The notes below the pieces were generated by a model. It searched no databases. It was not told the origin of the DNA and was given only the letters and a program-made list of their open reading frames with translations. A stretch of DNA of 64,000 bases. It comes from Monoplex corrugatus (Eukaryota; Mollusca; Gastropoda; Littorinimorpha; Ranellidae). Of this stretch, positions 20,132 to 31,644 are shown in pieces. How positions within the stretch are numbered: position 1 is the stretch's first letter; every line of letters starts with the position of its first letter. The translations under genes and the position numbers were made by a program. The stretch covers positions 71,738,237-71,802,236 of the forward strand of contig CM060312.1 of assembly GCA_030674185.1 (NCBI GenBank), read 5' to 3'.

Positions 20132-20865
20132 AATATATACAGATATATATCTACATACATAAAATACATGTATAATGAAAGTTAATGTTTTTAGAGGCTT
20201 GCACTAATTTGTGTTTGTATCAGAAAAATATGATAGGTGAAATTGTAAAAGGGGTTCCCGTTCCTTGCTAACTACACTAAGAAGTGTTCTGTATTGAAAC
20301 CACAAAGATAAAGTCGAACTATCATCAGCTGGGAATGGCAAGGAACTATAACATGTTTAATGACTTCAGGTGAACCTGGATGGGAGTGGAACAAGAATGA
20401 TAATGTCGGAACTGCTAGAGCCAGGAAGGGCGGAACTGAAACCATATGGCTACCGCATGGAAAGAAACTTCAGACACACCTTTTTTTTTTCTTTCTTTCT
20501 TTTTTTTTTTTCTTTTTCTTTTTTTTTCTTTTTTTGTTGTTGCTTTGTTTTGTTTGTTTTTTGTTACTTATTGTGACGCGACAGAGAAGACCTTCTCCCA
20601 GGAAAACCTACAGAGAATGGCTTACATTTTGGGGTGGTCTTCTTTCAGAGACGTAAATGAGCAAGATCAGAAGACAGAATGTGCGTATATGAGTATAAGA
20701 CAAACCAGCGCTAGCTGTACATGCAGGCAAGCAAGCATGAATTCTTTACATCATACAACACGCTGTCTCGTCACTGGTGATTAAAAAAATCTTTATCTGA
20801 AAATAACTCTCTGTTGGAGTGCTTGTCATATGTTAAAAAATAGCTGGTCACTAGCAAAATGTCAT
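20132..20865. other. Mostly unrecognised, with a T-rich tract
   Basis: A T/CTTT-rich stretch at 20480-20560 (possible reverse-strand poly-A of a retroposon). Otherwise no recognised feature. Confidence 0.45.
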
Positions 20866-20869
20866 TTGT

Positions 20870-21310
20870 TTATCACTGGTTGAATTCACTCATTGAATGT
20901 CACTAGTTGAATGTCACTGGTTGAATGCCACTGGTTAACCGCCTCTAGTTAAATGTCACTGGTTGAATGCCATTGGTTAACCGCCTCTAGTTAAATGTCA
21001 CTAGTTAACTGTCACTAGTTAAATGTCACTGGTTAAATGTCACTGGTTAAAGTTCACTGGATGAACGTCACTGGTTAAATTTCACTGATTGAATGTCACT
21101 GGTTAAATGTCACTAGCTAGATGTCACTGGCTGAATATCACTGGTTAAATATCACAGGATGAATATCACTGGCTAAATGTCACTGGTTAAATGTCACTGG
21201 TTATATGTCCCTGGTTAAATGTTACTAGTTAACTGTCACTGGTTTAATGTCACTGGCTAAATGTCACTGGTCAAATGTCACTAGTTAATTGTCACTAGTT
21301 CAATGTCACA
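20870..21310. repeat. 14-bp minisatellite
   Basis: About 30 copies of AATGTCACTGGTTA with many single-base variants (CTAGTTAA, CTGGCTAA, CTGGATGA). Diverged, so probably old. Confidence 0.93.
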
Positions 21311-21311
21311 C

Positions 21312-21560
21312 CATCTTGACTGAGCCTTGTGGATAAAACACTCGTTTAGGATGCCAGAAAACCACGTTCGTTTCCCGGTCAGACAGGTACTTTTCTCTCC
21401 CTTTTACTCTACCTTGAGTAGTGGCCAGGGTGCTAGTCTTTCGGATGAGATGATAAGCCGATATTGTGTGCATCACGCGCTAAGTACGCATAAAAGAATC
21501 CAAGGCAACGAAGGAATTGTTCTTGAAAAAACAATCAGTAGAAAAGAATCATATTTCGTA
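21312..21560 (+). mobile_element. tRNA-derived SINE with V-type core
   Basis: A tRNA-like head (GAGCCTTGTGGATAAAACAC and box B-like CGTTCGTTTCCCGGTC), then GGTGCTAGTCTTTCGGATGA then GATGATAAGCCGA, then AAAGAATCCAAGGCAACGAA and a GTTCTTGAAAAAACAATCAG-like end. The TTTCGGATGAGA core matches 24014-24028 and 27857-27869 in the window. It sits just downstream of the 3' end of the GPCR gene. Confidence 0.7.
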
Positions 21561-21573
21561 AGTAGACAAAAAC

Positions 21574-21618
21574 GCACACACACACACACACACACACACC
21601 ACACACCACACACACACA

Positions 21619-21701
<83 letters not shown>

Positions 21702-21825
21702 CATACACACACACACACACATATTTATATACGCACACACACACACACACACCATACACACACACACTCTCTCTCTCTCTCTCTTTTCACGCACGCACGC
21801 ACGCACGCACGCACACACACAAGAA
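21574..21825. repeat. (CA)n, (CT)n and (CGCA)n microsatellite
   Basis: CA with ACCA interruptions, then CT at 21768-21785 and CGCA at 21790-21815. Confidence 0.97.
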
Positions 21826-21979
21826 ACGATGGGTGGAGCTGATTTGTGGCATGGTACTCTCCCCGTTGATCGCAGTTCGAATTTTACAAATTTCACATGG
21901 TAAATACGCTGTAACAGAAAGAAATAAAGTAACAAAATACCAGTGCCATCTCTGAACCAGAACTCCTCACTGCTTCATG

Positions 21980-23029
21980 CTAGGGGGAGCTGATAGGGGA
22001 GGGAAGACTCACGCATCTCATGACGTTGAGGAATTCCTTTCTGAACCTCTGGCCTGTCAGACAATACAGATAAAAGTTGGCAGAGTTGTTGACATAATAG
22101 ACGAAGATAAAAGTATATTGCAGAAAATAGTTGAGGGCCATTTCGTTACTATCCTTTACTTCGAGGCTGCCAAAAGCTGGTTGATCTAAGATGTTTTGGA
22201 TGGCAAGAGGTAAGTTAAAGGCGATGAAGGATACAGACACAACCAGAACTGTGAGAGTGATGGAGTTCACTTTTCTCTCTCTCCCGCTCTGTTGTCTGTC
22301 TGTGGCAGTAAACTGGTCACCAGCTTCCTTCACTGATGTTCTTAACTTTACCACAAGCACGGTGTTACTGATCATCACACAGATGAAAGGGAGTGCTGTA
22401 AACAGAACTATGTCGATTTTTGTCCACACGTTGAACAAAAACTCTGAGTACGACTCATTTGGCATGCATATACCATCTGTGACTTCCATTCCATAGAGCA
22501 TTTGAATTTTGATCAATGCTAAAATAATGGTGAGGCTCACAATGATTCCCCAGGATATTTTCGATGTACATATCAGGTTCACCTGATGTGGCCACACCAC
22601 AGATATGGCCCTGTGTATGACCATCACTACCACAAACCAGAACGAACATGTTAAGGACGAACTCAGGACGAAAAAGTCCACCTTACACACAAAGTCATGA
22701 AGAGCAAAGGCATCAAATTTTACCACAATCGTGAGAAAGTCAGGGAGTTGTCCGGTGATATTGACGATGAGATCAGCCACAGCTAGACACAGGAAATAAC
22801 GGTCCAAGGCAGAACGGTTGTCCTGAAGACGACGAACAATGACCATGGTCATGATGTTGCCAAACACACCCATGGTAAAAATGATCGGCATGCAGATGGT
22901 CCAGATCCATACTGATGCCTGAACCAAAGGCAGTGAATTAAAGTCAACAGTGTCTGTTGGTGAGGTGGAGTTGTGTGTCATGATACTGGACACAGTCAGG
23001 ATGGAGTGTGTTACATTTCTGTTATCCAT
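21980..23029 (-). CDS. Class A (rhodopsin-like) G protein-coupled receptor, single exon
   Basis: A 349-residue seven-helix receptor with no intron; likely plasma-membrane sensor of a peptide or chemical ligand. Numbering from the ATG at 23029: N-glycosylation sites in the tail (N5, N20), TM1 GN (N58), TM2 LAVAD (D86), conserved disulfide pair C115 (TM3) and C188 (loop 2), TM6 FNLP (271-274, in place of CWxP) and TM7 NSANFYLYC (N318 F319, in place of NPxxY). The usual DRY at the end of TM3 is HRA (139-141). Length is normal for the class. The frame extends upstream to a GTG at 23041, but the ATG at 23029 has a strong Kozak context (GCCATGG), so I chose it. Intronless receptors with xRxISVVxP after TM3 are common in molluscan expanded families; the ligand is unknown. 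Confidence 0.88.
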   Translation of the reverse strand: MDNRNVTHSILTVSSIMTHNSTSPTDTVDFNSLPLVQASVWIWTICMPIIFTMGVFGNIMTMVIVRRLQDNRSALDRYFLCLAVADLIVNITGQLPDFLTIVVKFDAFALHDFVCKVDFFVLSSSLTCSFWFVVVMVIHRAISVVWPHQVNLICTSKISWGIIVSLTIILALIKIQMLYGMEVTDGICMPNESYSEFLFNVWTKIDIVLFTALPFICVMISNTVLVVKLRTSVKEAGDQFTATDRQQSGRERKVNSITLTVLVVSVSFIAFNLPLAIQNILDQPAFGSLEVKDSNEMALNYFLQYTFIFVYYVNNSANFYLYCLTGQRFRKEFLNVMRCVSLPSPISSP

Positions 23030-23884
23030 GGCTCTGGACACACAAAACAGCTGGCTGTTTATGAAATGACTCTCATGGATAACTTTGAAGCTCTTAACGT
23101 CTTGTGGTTTTGTATGTGAAAAAAAAACTTTCTGTCAAATCTGTGAGGTCCGATTAGCAAGGCTCATGAACTGCAAAAAACATTGAAGACAATCACGAAT
23201 TAAATTACGTTTGAAAATAAAAAGTATTCTAGAATACACAGCAGAATATTGCAAGAATCATCCTCATTATTTAATGTTATTGGTATATTCAGTTTTCTGT
23301 AGATGTACGTTTTCATATTACCAAACAACTGCTTGTACAGGTCTACACTATATAGTGAACGATATGCTTTTGAGAAGTCATTGATTCTTTCAGATTCAAG
23401 TGAATTTTACTGGACAGAAGGACAAAAGGGAAACGCCAGGATCCAAGAAGAATTGTCAATAAACGAAGAATATGATAATAAAAGAATAGTCAATAAAAAA
23501 AATATATAATGGTTTTCACTTTTCAGCTAAACGCCCATGCACAGACAAGAAAAAAAACCCAAACCAAATGTTTGTAAAACATATCATATTTGAAGAATGT
23601 TCAGTCAGCTTTTGCTGGGTTTTAAGCGACTTCTGCTTCTCTGCTTCAAGAGTTGTCTACTATGTCACAGAAATAACTAAACGATTCTGTCAGAACTAGA
23701 TCATGACATGGTTTCTGCAAGATGGGACCATTATGGAAATTGCCTGATGACTTGTAATTAACAACTGATTACTGAAAGACGGACAAGTATTTTGCTGACA
23801 CTGGAAGTCTGGCAAAACCAGAATCTGGTTTGTTACACAACAACCTGACGTTTTGCAAAATCTACTGTTCTGACACAGTTTTCT
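23030..23884. other. 5' flank of the GPCR gene
   Basis: AT-rich, without recognisable repeats or frames above 93 codons. Transcription of the receptor would start here; I cannot identify a promoter with confidence. Confidence 0.4.
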
Positions 23885-24215
23885 GATGTGAGAGCAGTGG
23901 CCTAGCGGTGAGAGAATTTGCGTAAAACGCCGGAAACCAGAGTTCAAATCACGAATGGGACAGGTATTTGTCTCCACTCTTTATTAGACCTTCAGTGATA
24001 GTCTGGGTGCTAGTCTTTCGGATGAGACAATAAATCGAGATTCTGTGTGCAGCTCTAAATGTATGTTAAAGATCCCACGGCAAAAAGTGACTTGTTCCTG
24101 GCAAATTCTATAAAAAATGCACTTTCTTAGTTGAACAAAGACACAGGAATGAAAAAGGGTGGTGTTCTTCTCAGGGAGAGTTATCACACTGTCACATGAT
24201 AAGCCAACCGTGGCA
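23885..24215 (+). mobile_element. tRNA-derived SINE with V-type core
   Basis: The clearest copy: box A TGGCCTAGCGGT (about 23899-23910) and box B AGTTCAAATC (about 23940). The body reads CTGGGTGCTAGTCTTTCGGA then TGAGACAATAAATCGAGATT, GTTAAAGATCCCACGGCAAA and GTTCCTGGCAAATTCTATAA. A-rich sequence follows from about 24230. Confidence 0.8.
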
Positions 24216-24566
24216 AAAATAGATGTTTGAATACAAACAAACGAAAGCCAAACAACAAAAGATAAACAAACAAATGAAAATACTCAAACACTTAACTATA
24301 AGAAAAAGCAAAGAAAGATAGATGCACAAACAAAACCGACAAAAAAGTGCTAGAATACTTGAATAAGCTTGACCCTCACTCTAAACAACAAACACGCAGA
24401 ACTATCATAAGGAACGTCCACAGAACTAGCAGGAACATAAACATACATAAACCTGGCCATAAGGTTGTCCCATCACCTGATTGATTGTTGAGGTGCGAGG
24501 TGTTACGAACTTCTTTCACAGCCAGCATAACGAGGGCAGTGTCCACATCTTCTCTTTTTCGTTACT
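24216..24566. other. A-rich sequence after the SINE
   Basis: AAAC/CAAA-rich to 24360, then unrecognised. Confidence 0.4.
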
Positions 24567-24802
24567 TTAACCCTTTGACTCCCGCACCCTGTCCACAAGC
24601 AACTTGCATTGTCGACCATGCTAGAAAAGGGAAACCTTAACCCTTTGATTCCTTCGCCCTATCCAGGGCCAGGGAATCAAAAGGTTAAGTTTTTGCAGTT
24701 GGTAGACAGGCTGTGGAAGTCAGAAGTTGGTGGATAGGGCGAGGGAATCAAAGGGTTAAGTTTTTGCAGTTGGTCGACAGGCTGCGGGAGTCAAAGGGTT
24801 AA
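24567..24802. mobile_element. TTAA-ended MITE (copy 5)
   Basis: Starts TTAACCCTTTGACTCCCGCA and ends GCGGGAGTCAAAGGGTTAA. The right arm is present twice: a GTTTTTGCAGTTGGTAGACA unit at about 24688 and GTTTTTGCAGTTGGTCGACA at about 24761. This is the first step of the duplication seen in the large array. Confidence 0.8.
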
Positions 24803-25228
24803 CTAAATCGTCCCTAAAGAAGGACAGGTGATAATTTACTACTGGGTGGACAGGGGCAGTGTGTTGAAGCTAGAGGAAGGATTGGTCAAACACTGTTTTG
24901 GGGAACCACGCTGGATCATGGCTCAACCTTCCCTTTTAAAAGCCAGTGCTCTACACATCACTTTATTTTGCCATTTCAACAAGTAGACCTATACGAGAAA
25001 CACTTCAGCCTATGACATTATTCGTCACACTGCATTTTGGACATGGCGAGAAAGGACACCTTGTGCCGTGGAATATGGATGGCAAACCTGTCATAGGCCT
25101 AAGTAACTAGGAAACTTTGTACCATAGCACAATAATGAGAGAGCTGTCAAGACCTTAGTTATCAATAAACTTGCGTCATATTAAAAGAATGACAGAACCT
25201 CCAGGACCTAAGTTACACGCGTTTTATA
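24803..25228. other. Unrecognised sequence
   Basis: No frame or repeat family recognised. Confidence 0.4.
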
Positions 25229-25247
25229 TCTATCTATCTATCTATTA

Positions 25248-25317
<70 letters not shown>

Positions 25318-25391
25318 GTCTATCTATCTGTCTCTCTGTCTGTCTGTCTATCTATCTGTCTATCTATACATACATACACACATATATATAT

Positions 25392-25422
<31 letters not shown>

Positions 25423-25479
25423 GATGTGTGTGTGTGTATGTGTGTGTATGTGTGTGTGTGTGTGTGTGTGTCTGTGTGT

Positions 25480-25562
<83 letters not shown>
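25229..25562. repeat. (TATC)n, (TA)n and (TG)n microsatellite
   Basis: TATC at 25229-25318, TGTC/TATC to 25370, TA-rich to 25422, then TG to 25562. Confidence 0.97.
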
Positions 25563-25565
<3 letters not shown>

Positions 25566-26019
25566 CATTAAAAAAGCGAAACTGGAGTTGCGTCAGACAG
25601 TTTATAAACGTGTTTTGCAGATACAGACCTGCAGTATTTTGTGAAAACGTACTTTCAAATCAAAATTGGAAAATCGTGTCAGGCAGAGAAGGATAATCTG
25701 TTTCGTGAACGGTAAAACGAAATCGTAGCACATCAAATGATGTTCCTGATATATTGAAAACAGTTAAGACGATCAGTTTTCTGTGTCAGTAGTGAGGATT
25801 TTACAATGGCAAGGGCTCCATCACAAAATAATCCCAAGACAGAATTTTTAACATGATAGTTTCAAAATGAAAGATAGCTGTATTCCCTAGTTTGAACGTA
25901 TCTGGATTTTTAAGGGTCTGGATGTCTTCAGAATATGAAATGATGTAAATATTTGTTTTCCATGTCTTAGATTTGTTTCTGTGTTTTCTGTCTCCATCCA
26001 TGTCTTTCTCTAAAACTTA
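25563..26019. other. Unrecognised sequence
   Basis: No feature recognised; it may include decayed upstream parts of the Gypsy relic that follows. Confidence 0.35.
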
Positions 26020-26570
26020 TGAACGGAATGATTCACACTTGTGAAGAAGAAGAAGGACGTGTCTAGTCGGATCTGTCTTGACTACCACAAGCTGAATAAT
26101 CTGTTGGAGTTTGCTCTTGAACCCATGTCAACACTTCCACAACTTTTCCAGAAGCTGATTGAAGACAAGCACTTCTCCAAGACAGACCCTCAGCAATGGA
26201 TACCGGCAGGCACCCACTACTGAAGAAGACATCCCAAAGACAGCCATTATAACACCAGATGGGACTGATAGATTCTTGAAGATGCCTTTCTGTATGATTA
26301 ATAGTGGGATCACATTAAAGAGAAGCATGTGGAAACTCTTGGCACACACGAAAATGTGGTTTACTACTGAGACGATATCCTCGTACATACCAGCATCTAG
26401 GGGGAATACCTACTCACGTTGCACGAGTTGTTTCAACGCTTTATGAAAACCAGTCTGTCAATCCGACCAAGCAAGTGCATCCTTAGGACAGAGAATGTGG
26501 ACTTCGATGGCCATGAGCTGCAAGACGTTGGCAAAGGCCTTCATGACGATAATGCTTAAACCAAGAAACC
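26020..26570 (+). pseudogene. Ty3/Gypsy retrotransposon pol relic (reverse transcriptase)
   Basis: In successive frames I see the RT landmarks in order: SRICLDYHKLNN (26068), DKHFSKTD with the first catalytic Asp (26165), KTAIITPDG (26239), FLKMPFCMINSG (26275), then the catalytic box, which reads Y-Y-stop-D-D (26360-26374), followed by ILVHTSI, LHELFQRFMKTSLSIRPSKC and NVDFDGHELQDVG (about 26495). At least two frameshifts and an in-frame TGA in the catalytic box make it dead. Integrase, gag and LTRs are not seen. The order and motifs are those of Ty3/Gypsy rather than LINE reverse transcriptase. Confidence 0.8.
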
Positions 26571-26676
26571 AGATTTTTTTCCCCATCAATCTTGCAGGTA
26601 GCGGCAAGATGTCGATGAATACTTCCAGTATTGTTGTTTTAAATTGTACGTGGTTGTTTTACTCTATCGACGATCG

Positions 26677-26864
26677 TTAACCCTTTGACTCCAGCACCCT
26701 GTCCACCAGCATCATGCATTGCCATGCTGGCAAAGTTTAAACTTAACCCTTTGATTCCATCACCCAATCCACCAGCTTCCTGCAGGAAGATTTTGGTAGG
26801 ATGATGGGATCAAAGGTTTAATTTTTTGCAGTTGGTGGATGAGGTGCGGGAGTCAAAGGGTTAA
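26677..26864. mobile_element. TTAA-ended MITE (copy 6)
   Basis: Clean 188-bp copy. Left end TTAACCCTTTGACTCCAGCA, inner TTAACCCTTTGATTCCATCA with the centre CTTCCTGCAGGAAG, right end GTGCGGGAGTCAAAGGGTTAA with its final TTAA at 26861-26864. Flanks are ACGATCG on the left and CAATTCC on the right, so TTAA is the only candidate target-site duplication. Confidence 0.85.
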
Positions 26865-27737
26865 CAATTCCTGGTTCACCACACCCATTCAATACAACAC
26901 GGTAGACCTACATCGTCTTTTGTGCTCAAATGAGTTGGCAACGATCAAACAACGTGTTCATCTGCCAAAGAAAATGAAACCTCGTTACCCCAGACGCGAG
27001 GGTATGGGGTGTTAGTCCTTGAACCAAGATGAAAAAGATTCAAACCATACCTTCCAACAGCGATCAAGGGCAATGTGAAGTCAGTCAGAAAGAAATATGA
27101 CGAAGTCTATGTTCTCGCACTTCATAATAACGACTTTTGAATGTGCGGTTTGATGAGTTTCACCGAAACTCGGCTTGCTAATGTTATTACTGGTGGACAT
27201 GAGATTTTTTAGAAAGTTTTTGTTTATTTACACAGGAAAGGTCTGATGAAGCGGGAAGGAAGGCGGGAGAGTGTGTAAATTAATCGTGGTATCATCCAAC
27301 TAATGTCACCCGTTATTTATAAACATTGTTCCCCCGAGCTTTAGATCGTGATCCTTGGACTGCAATCATACTATCTACCATGGTTTGGAATATGCATAGG
27401 TGCAGCGGGACCTGATGCTACAATCCTCAATAACAAACTGTTTTGAAGTGGGAAGTTTAGTAAAGAATGAAACATGTTCATGTATGTTTTTGATAACGAG
27501 TGAAACAAGACGTGTATTATCAACTGCGTTGATGTCTGTGGACTACAAGCTCTGGCTGTTCTCAGGCTTTTCATGGACAGTGTATGTCCAGACTTGCTCT
27601 CACGGGAAATGGCGAGCAGAAGAGGAGAGGAGCTTGAAGGATGTGGGTCATTCTGTACAGAATGTTTGTCAAAAATAAAATGCAAATCTTTATATGGAAA
27701 GTGAAGGAGTGACAATGGTGGGATGGTGGTACCCCAG
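26865..27737. other. Unrecognised sequence
   Basis: Two overlapping opposite-strand frames of about 100 codons at 27371-27715 have no family that I recognise. Confidence 0.4.
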
Positions 27738-28040
27738 AGGATAGAACATCATGCCTTGAAAGTGAGAGAAATCTGTCGTCCCGGGTTCGTGTCTTGGTCG
27801 GTCGGATTCTTCTCCCTTCACAACAACACCATGAGCTTTGGTCTGGGTGCTAGTGTTTCAGATGAGACGTTACACTAAGATCCTGTATGCGGCAACAAAG
27901 AGGTTGCCTGTGGCAACATTCCATTCTGATAAGTAAACGACAATACAGACAGAAAAATAAGGTAGAGCTGCACCATGGCAAAGGGCTTTTCCAGGAAGAG
28001 CAACCAACACATTTGGCAGAAAAAAATGTCGTTCAAGAGA
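27738..28040 (+). mobile_element. tRNA-derived SINE with V-type core
   Basis: Box B CCGGGTTCGTGTC (27780), then GGTCTGGGTGCTAGTGTTTC then AGATGAGACGTTACACTAAG, and the body GGCAACAAAGAGGTTGCCTG. More diverged than the copy at 23885; box A is not convincing. Confidence 0.65.
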
Positions 28041-28299
28041 AAATCCAATCCAGTCCAATCCAACCCAGATCAATCGAATCCACCTTTGTGACGTATTGAC
28101 AGTTGTCTGCTTTGTGTAGTAGTGTGCATGTTGTGTGAATGAAACGATACATCGATCTCGAAAAAAATCCACTCACCTCGGAAAAAAAAAAGAAATAAAA
28201 GTACTAGACGCAAATAAACTGATTGCCTTTCATGCTTGGTATGGCACGTGCCAGTTTAGTTATGACACAAAAATACTGAAATAATTTACATACTTTTTG

Positions 28300-29060
28300 A
28301 AAGAAGCCTCTACTGATGAGACAGGAAGTGGGATAATTGTCTCTGATGATGATGTCCTCAAACATTTGAAGACAGAGAAATAAAATATAACATCTAGTCC
28401 AGATGGGATTCGAATCAACACCCTCAAATATTATGTCATTTAACTGTCCTCAGTTTAAACAAGTATTTTCAGTCTGTCATTGGTTCAATGTGACGAACCC
28501 TCTGTTTGGAAACGTCTTCTGTTGTACCTGCCCACCCCCCAAAAAAACAACAACAACAACACAACAATAACAACAACAACAACAACAAACAAACAAACAA
28601 ACAAACTCTTTTAAATGCATGAATGACCATTGCCCTGAGGCATTAACATTTGCCGCCATGAAAACGTTTGTGAGATGGTGTTGGTTCAGTTTATAGATTT
28701 TGAAATATCTTTTGGGGACATTATATTACTGTTTGCATACTGAAAGAATGTAAATGTTGATGACGCTAATTCATTTATTTCAAACAAGATTTATGACCAT
28801 CTTGACAAACCTGGCATCTGTGTGTGCTTAATTTTGTTATCATGTTTCATAAGTGCTTTCAACACAATCCACGATCTCTTGTAGCAAAGAAAATCTTTGC
28901 TCAAGGATACCAATGGTCCAATTGTTTTATGGACTTTATATTATCACTGATGCATACCAAGGTTCTGTGCTCACACCATTTTCATTCATGTTGTACATTG
29001 CAGAACTACATTTCAGATCAGAGGTTGTCCTGCACCACTGGTAGCCATGTAACCCACTAC
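28300..29060 (+). pseudogene. CR1/Rex-like LINE reverse transcriptase relic
   Basis: Across shifted frames the following are readable: SSPDGIRINTLKYY (28395), then about 28620-28680 a stretch like the ALT..MK box, then HLDKPGICVC and SAFNTI (28800-28870, the block with the first catalytic Asp in active relatives), then TDAYQGSVLTPFSFMLYIAE (28948-29008, the QGxVLxPxLF block). Interrupted at 28550-28605 by an (AAC)n/(AAAC)n tract. Several stops and shifts; inactive. Confidence 0.65.
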
Positions 29061-29225
29061 TTCCTGCCGCATGTGGGGAATGAACCCAACAAAAAACCGA
29101 CATGAGCACTGTCAGGCTTGACTTGCTATAAACACATGGTATGACAGTAAAGAATACAACAAGTATAGTGAATCGCCCGCAGTCCGGGTCAACAATGATG
29201 GCACCATCCGTCTCCCAAACCACGG

Positions 29226-30120
29226 GCGGATGTACAAAAATGCTGCTGGAGAAAATTTCGGAACATCCGTGAAAGGAACATCATCACTTTCACCATGTAA
29301 GAACACTCAGGCAGGTAGGAATATTAGAGTAATTGACAGATACTCTTTAAAACAGCCTCCGCAATTAGATGAAAGAATGATACAAAAATACAGAAAAAAG
29401 GACATGTCCTGTATAATAGTGGAGAAGAGAACAAACATGCCATGCAGTATGGTTTTGGCCGGCAATAAGATCAGGAACGCTGCACCAGGATACTGTCCTG
29501 TTTCCAACAGGATCATGACATTGTGCCTGCGAGTGAAACCATTCAGCATCATTGTAGTGCAAGTATATCCTCCCACATCAAACTATGAAGATGACCAGAT
29601 TGAAAAAGTCTACATTCATCTTCAAACGATCATCAACAAAGTTGACAAGAAAGACATGCTCATCGTACAGGAGATTGAAACGCTAAGTTTTGTAAAGATG
29701 CCCAAGAAGACTGGAGGAAATTCTTCGGCCCATACTGTAACAGTACTACCAATGATAGGGGAGTGCACTCGCTAGAATTCGTTGGCGATAATGACATAGT
29801 TCTTGCTAACACTCTTGGTGAATATATAGCGTCTCGACGATGAATATGGCACTCTCTGTACTATATTCTTCTGAAGAACTGGAACAGAACTGACATAAAC
29901 AGGGCTAAAACGAAACGGTTTCAGAAGCTCACCTTGGCAGTGACCATGATCTTGTCATGATGAACTTGAAGTACGATTGAAGATCAAGAGAATGACAAAC
30001 AGCCACCTCAAATTCAGTCTCGACAAAGTGAAATGTCCTGACATCCATGAACAATTCTAAGCGGCCACAGAAGGAAACTTCGCTCCACCACTTCTCCTTG
30101 AATATGATCGTGAAGCCTCA
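29226..30120 (+). pseudogene. RTE-type LINE endonuclease relic
   Basis: The 181-codon open frame 29230-29775 holds the middle of an APE-type endonuclease: GYCPVSNRIMTLCLRVKPF, IIVVQVYPPTSNYEDDQIE and KKDMLIVQ, the segment before the metal-binding GDWN-like box. The frame then shifts: DNDIVLANTLGE (29790-29825), LLKNWNRTDINRAKTKRFQK (29870-29930) and LAVTMILS, near the position of the catalytic SDH. Same family as the N-terminal fragment at 18000-18935 by motif content. Inactive by frameshifts. Confidence 0.72.
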
Positions 30121-30655
30121 CAAACAATTCCAAACAAATAATGACTGAAATATCAACAGAGGTATTAGAGATAAACCGATGGAAATCAAAGCTTTGGAAG
30201 GGTTATAGGGTAGGAGGAAATCTAACATACGTTGACACGGTGTTCGAATTTCGACATTGAAAACAAAGTGGACAATTTTATACTCGGTTGCTGCTTTGAC
30301 TAGAAACCTGCTTACTTTTCGCAAGAATACTTTTGCAATGCATTGTTTCCCTCCCACAGGACAAGTCAAGCTGCACTGTTTTGGATTTGTTGGAGTTTGG
30401 ATAGCTTAATTTCAGAAAGTCCAGGTAAAAGAGTTACTGCAATCAGGAAAGACAAACACATAGAGCTTGTTTATGGCATTAGCAGAAAGAAATGGGTGGA
30501 TTTTGCTTAGTCTGCTTGTTGGAAATAAGAGGAGTTTGCTTGGGATTCAATAAGATCTGCCATGGACAGGGATTCATCATAAAACAAACAAACAAACAAA
30601 AACAAAACAAAAACCACCAACATTCCGAAGATGCTGAAAAAGAAGAAAAAGATGT
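30121..30655. other. Weak LINE-like or unrecognised sequence
   Basis: Could be the decayed linker between endonuclease and reverse transcriptase; only scattered similarity. An AAAC-rich run lies at 30580-30615. Confidence 0.35.
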
Positions 30656-31640
30656 AAAAGCAAAACGTAGTCACTGACCTCAGTGATGCCCAAGTAAACA
30701 TCCCAATGAACGTTCAGAAAACGGTGATACTACGTGAATCAGAAGTCCCCCAAAAGACGACCCCATTAGTTCAATGAAGTGGACGAATCACTTTAGAAAA
30801 AAACTCGTCCACAAGATTTGACCAACAGACTACTTTAAAACTCAAAGAATGACTAAATATAATGAACTCAGACCTTTCACTAGCTTATCTGGACTTCCCA
30901 GTCAGATTACCAGAAATTTAAAAAGCTTCAAAAGATCTTTTAAAAAGATTATCAGGTGCTGATGGAATTACAAATGAATTCATGAAGCGAACCTCCCATC
31001 AACTCTTGATTATCAACAACCTCTCTCAAACAGTATCCCACGATGAACAGAAAGCGGGCATCAATATAAACATTAAAGAAAAGGGGGAGGGGAGGCACTG
31101 AATGCAAACAACTGTAATCTAATAACACAAACATCCCATGCCTATTATATACCGATGACCCAGTAAATCTTACAACAAAAAGCTAGGATTGCAAAACAAA
31201 CTGGACAAAGTTCATGACCATTGAAAGAAATGGGAACCAAAATTCCATCAAGGAAGAAAACAAACAACGAAAACAGTAGTCTTTACTAAAGCCAACCCCA
31301 AATACATCTTTTGCTTATATGTGGCTCTCGTACCTTAGAAACCACAGACCGGAATAAACAACTAGGAATTATTTTCTACAAATCGACAAATTATATGAAT
31401 ACACAATTACATCTAGCTAATCAAACACACAAAGCAAAACATGCTCCCAAAAGATCCACCAAAAGTATCAGAATTGAGGTCAGACATAATGATTCATTTA
31501 TGTGACACAATCTTCAATAATATATCAACTTTTGGCGATGAAATATGGTTTTCCTATGCAGACGGCCCCAGAAACAATGCACACAATTCCACATTGAAGT
31601 CACTATTCCAAAAGCGTCTATCACAAAACAACGAGGTTGA
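30656..31640 (+). pseudogene. LINE reverse transcriptase relic, clade unassigned
   Basis: Readable pieces: SGADGITNEFMKRTSHQLL (30945-31010, the block before palm motif A), LITQTSHA (31115), a GLQNKLDKVHDH stretch (31185), NKQLGIIFYKSTNYMNTQL (31345-31400), then LRSDIMIHLCDTIFNNISTF then GDEIWFSYADG (31460-31570), corresponding to the thumb region ending in a YGxExW-type motif. Many stops and frameshifts. The next retroposon starts at about 31645. Confidence 0.6.
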
Positions 31641-31644
31641 AACT

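Noticed and set aside
23030..23041. Four extra N-terminal residues of the GPCR
   Set aside because: They would need a GTG start at 23041; the first ATG is at 23027-23029 and has a strong Kozak context.
23885..23960. A functional tRNA gene
   Set aside because: Box A and box B are present, but the acceptor and anticodon stems do not pair well and a SINE body follows.
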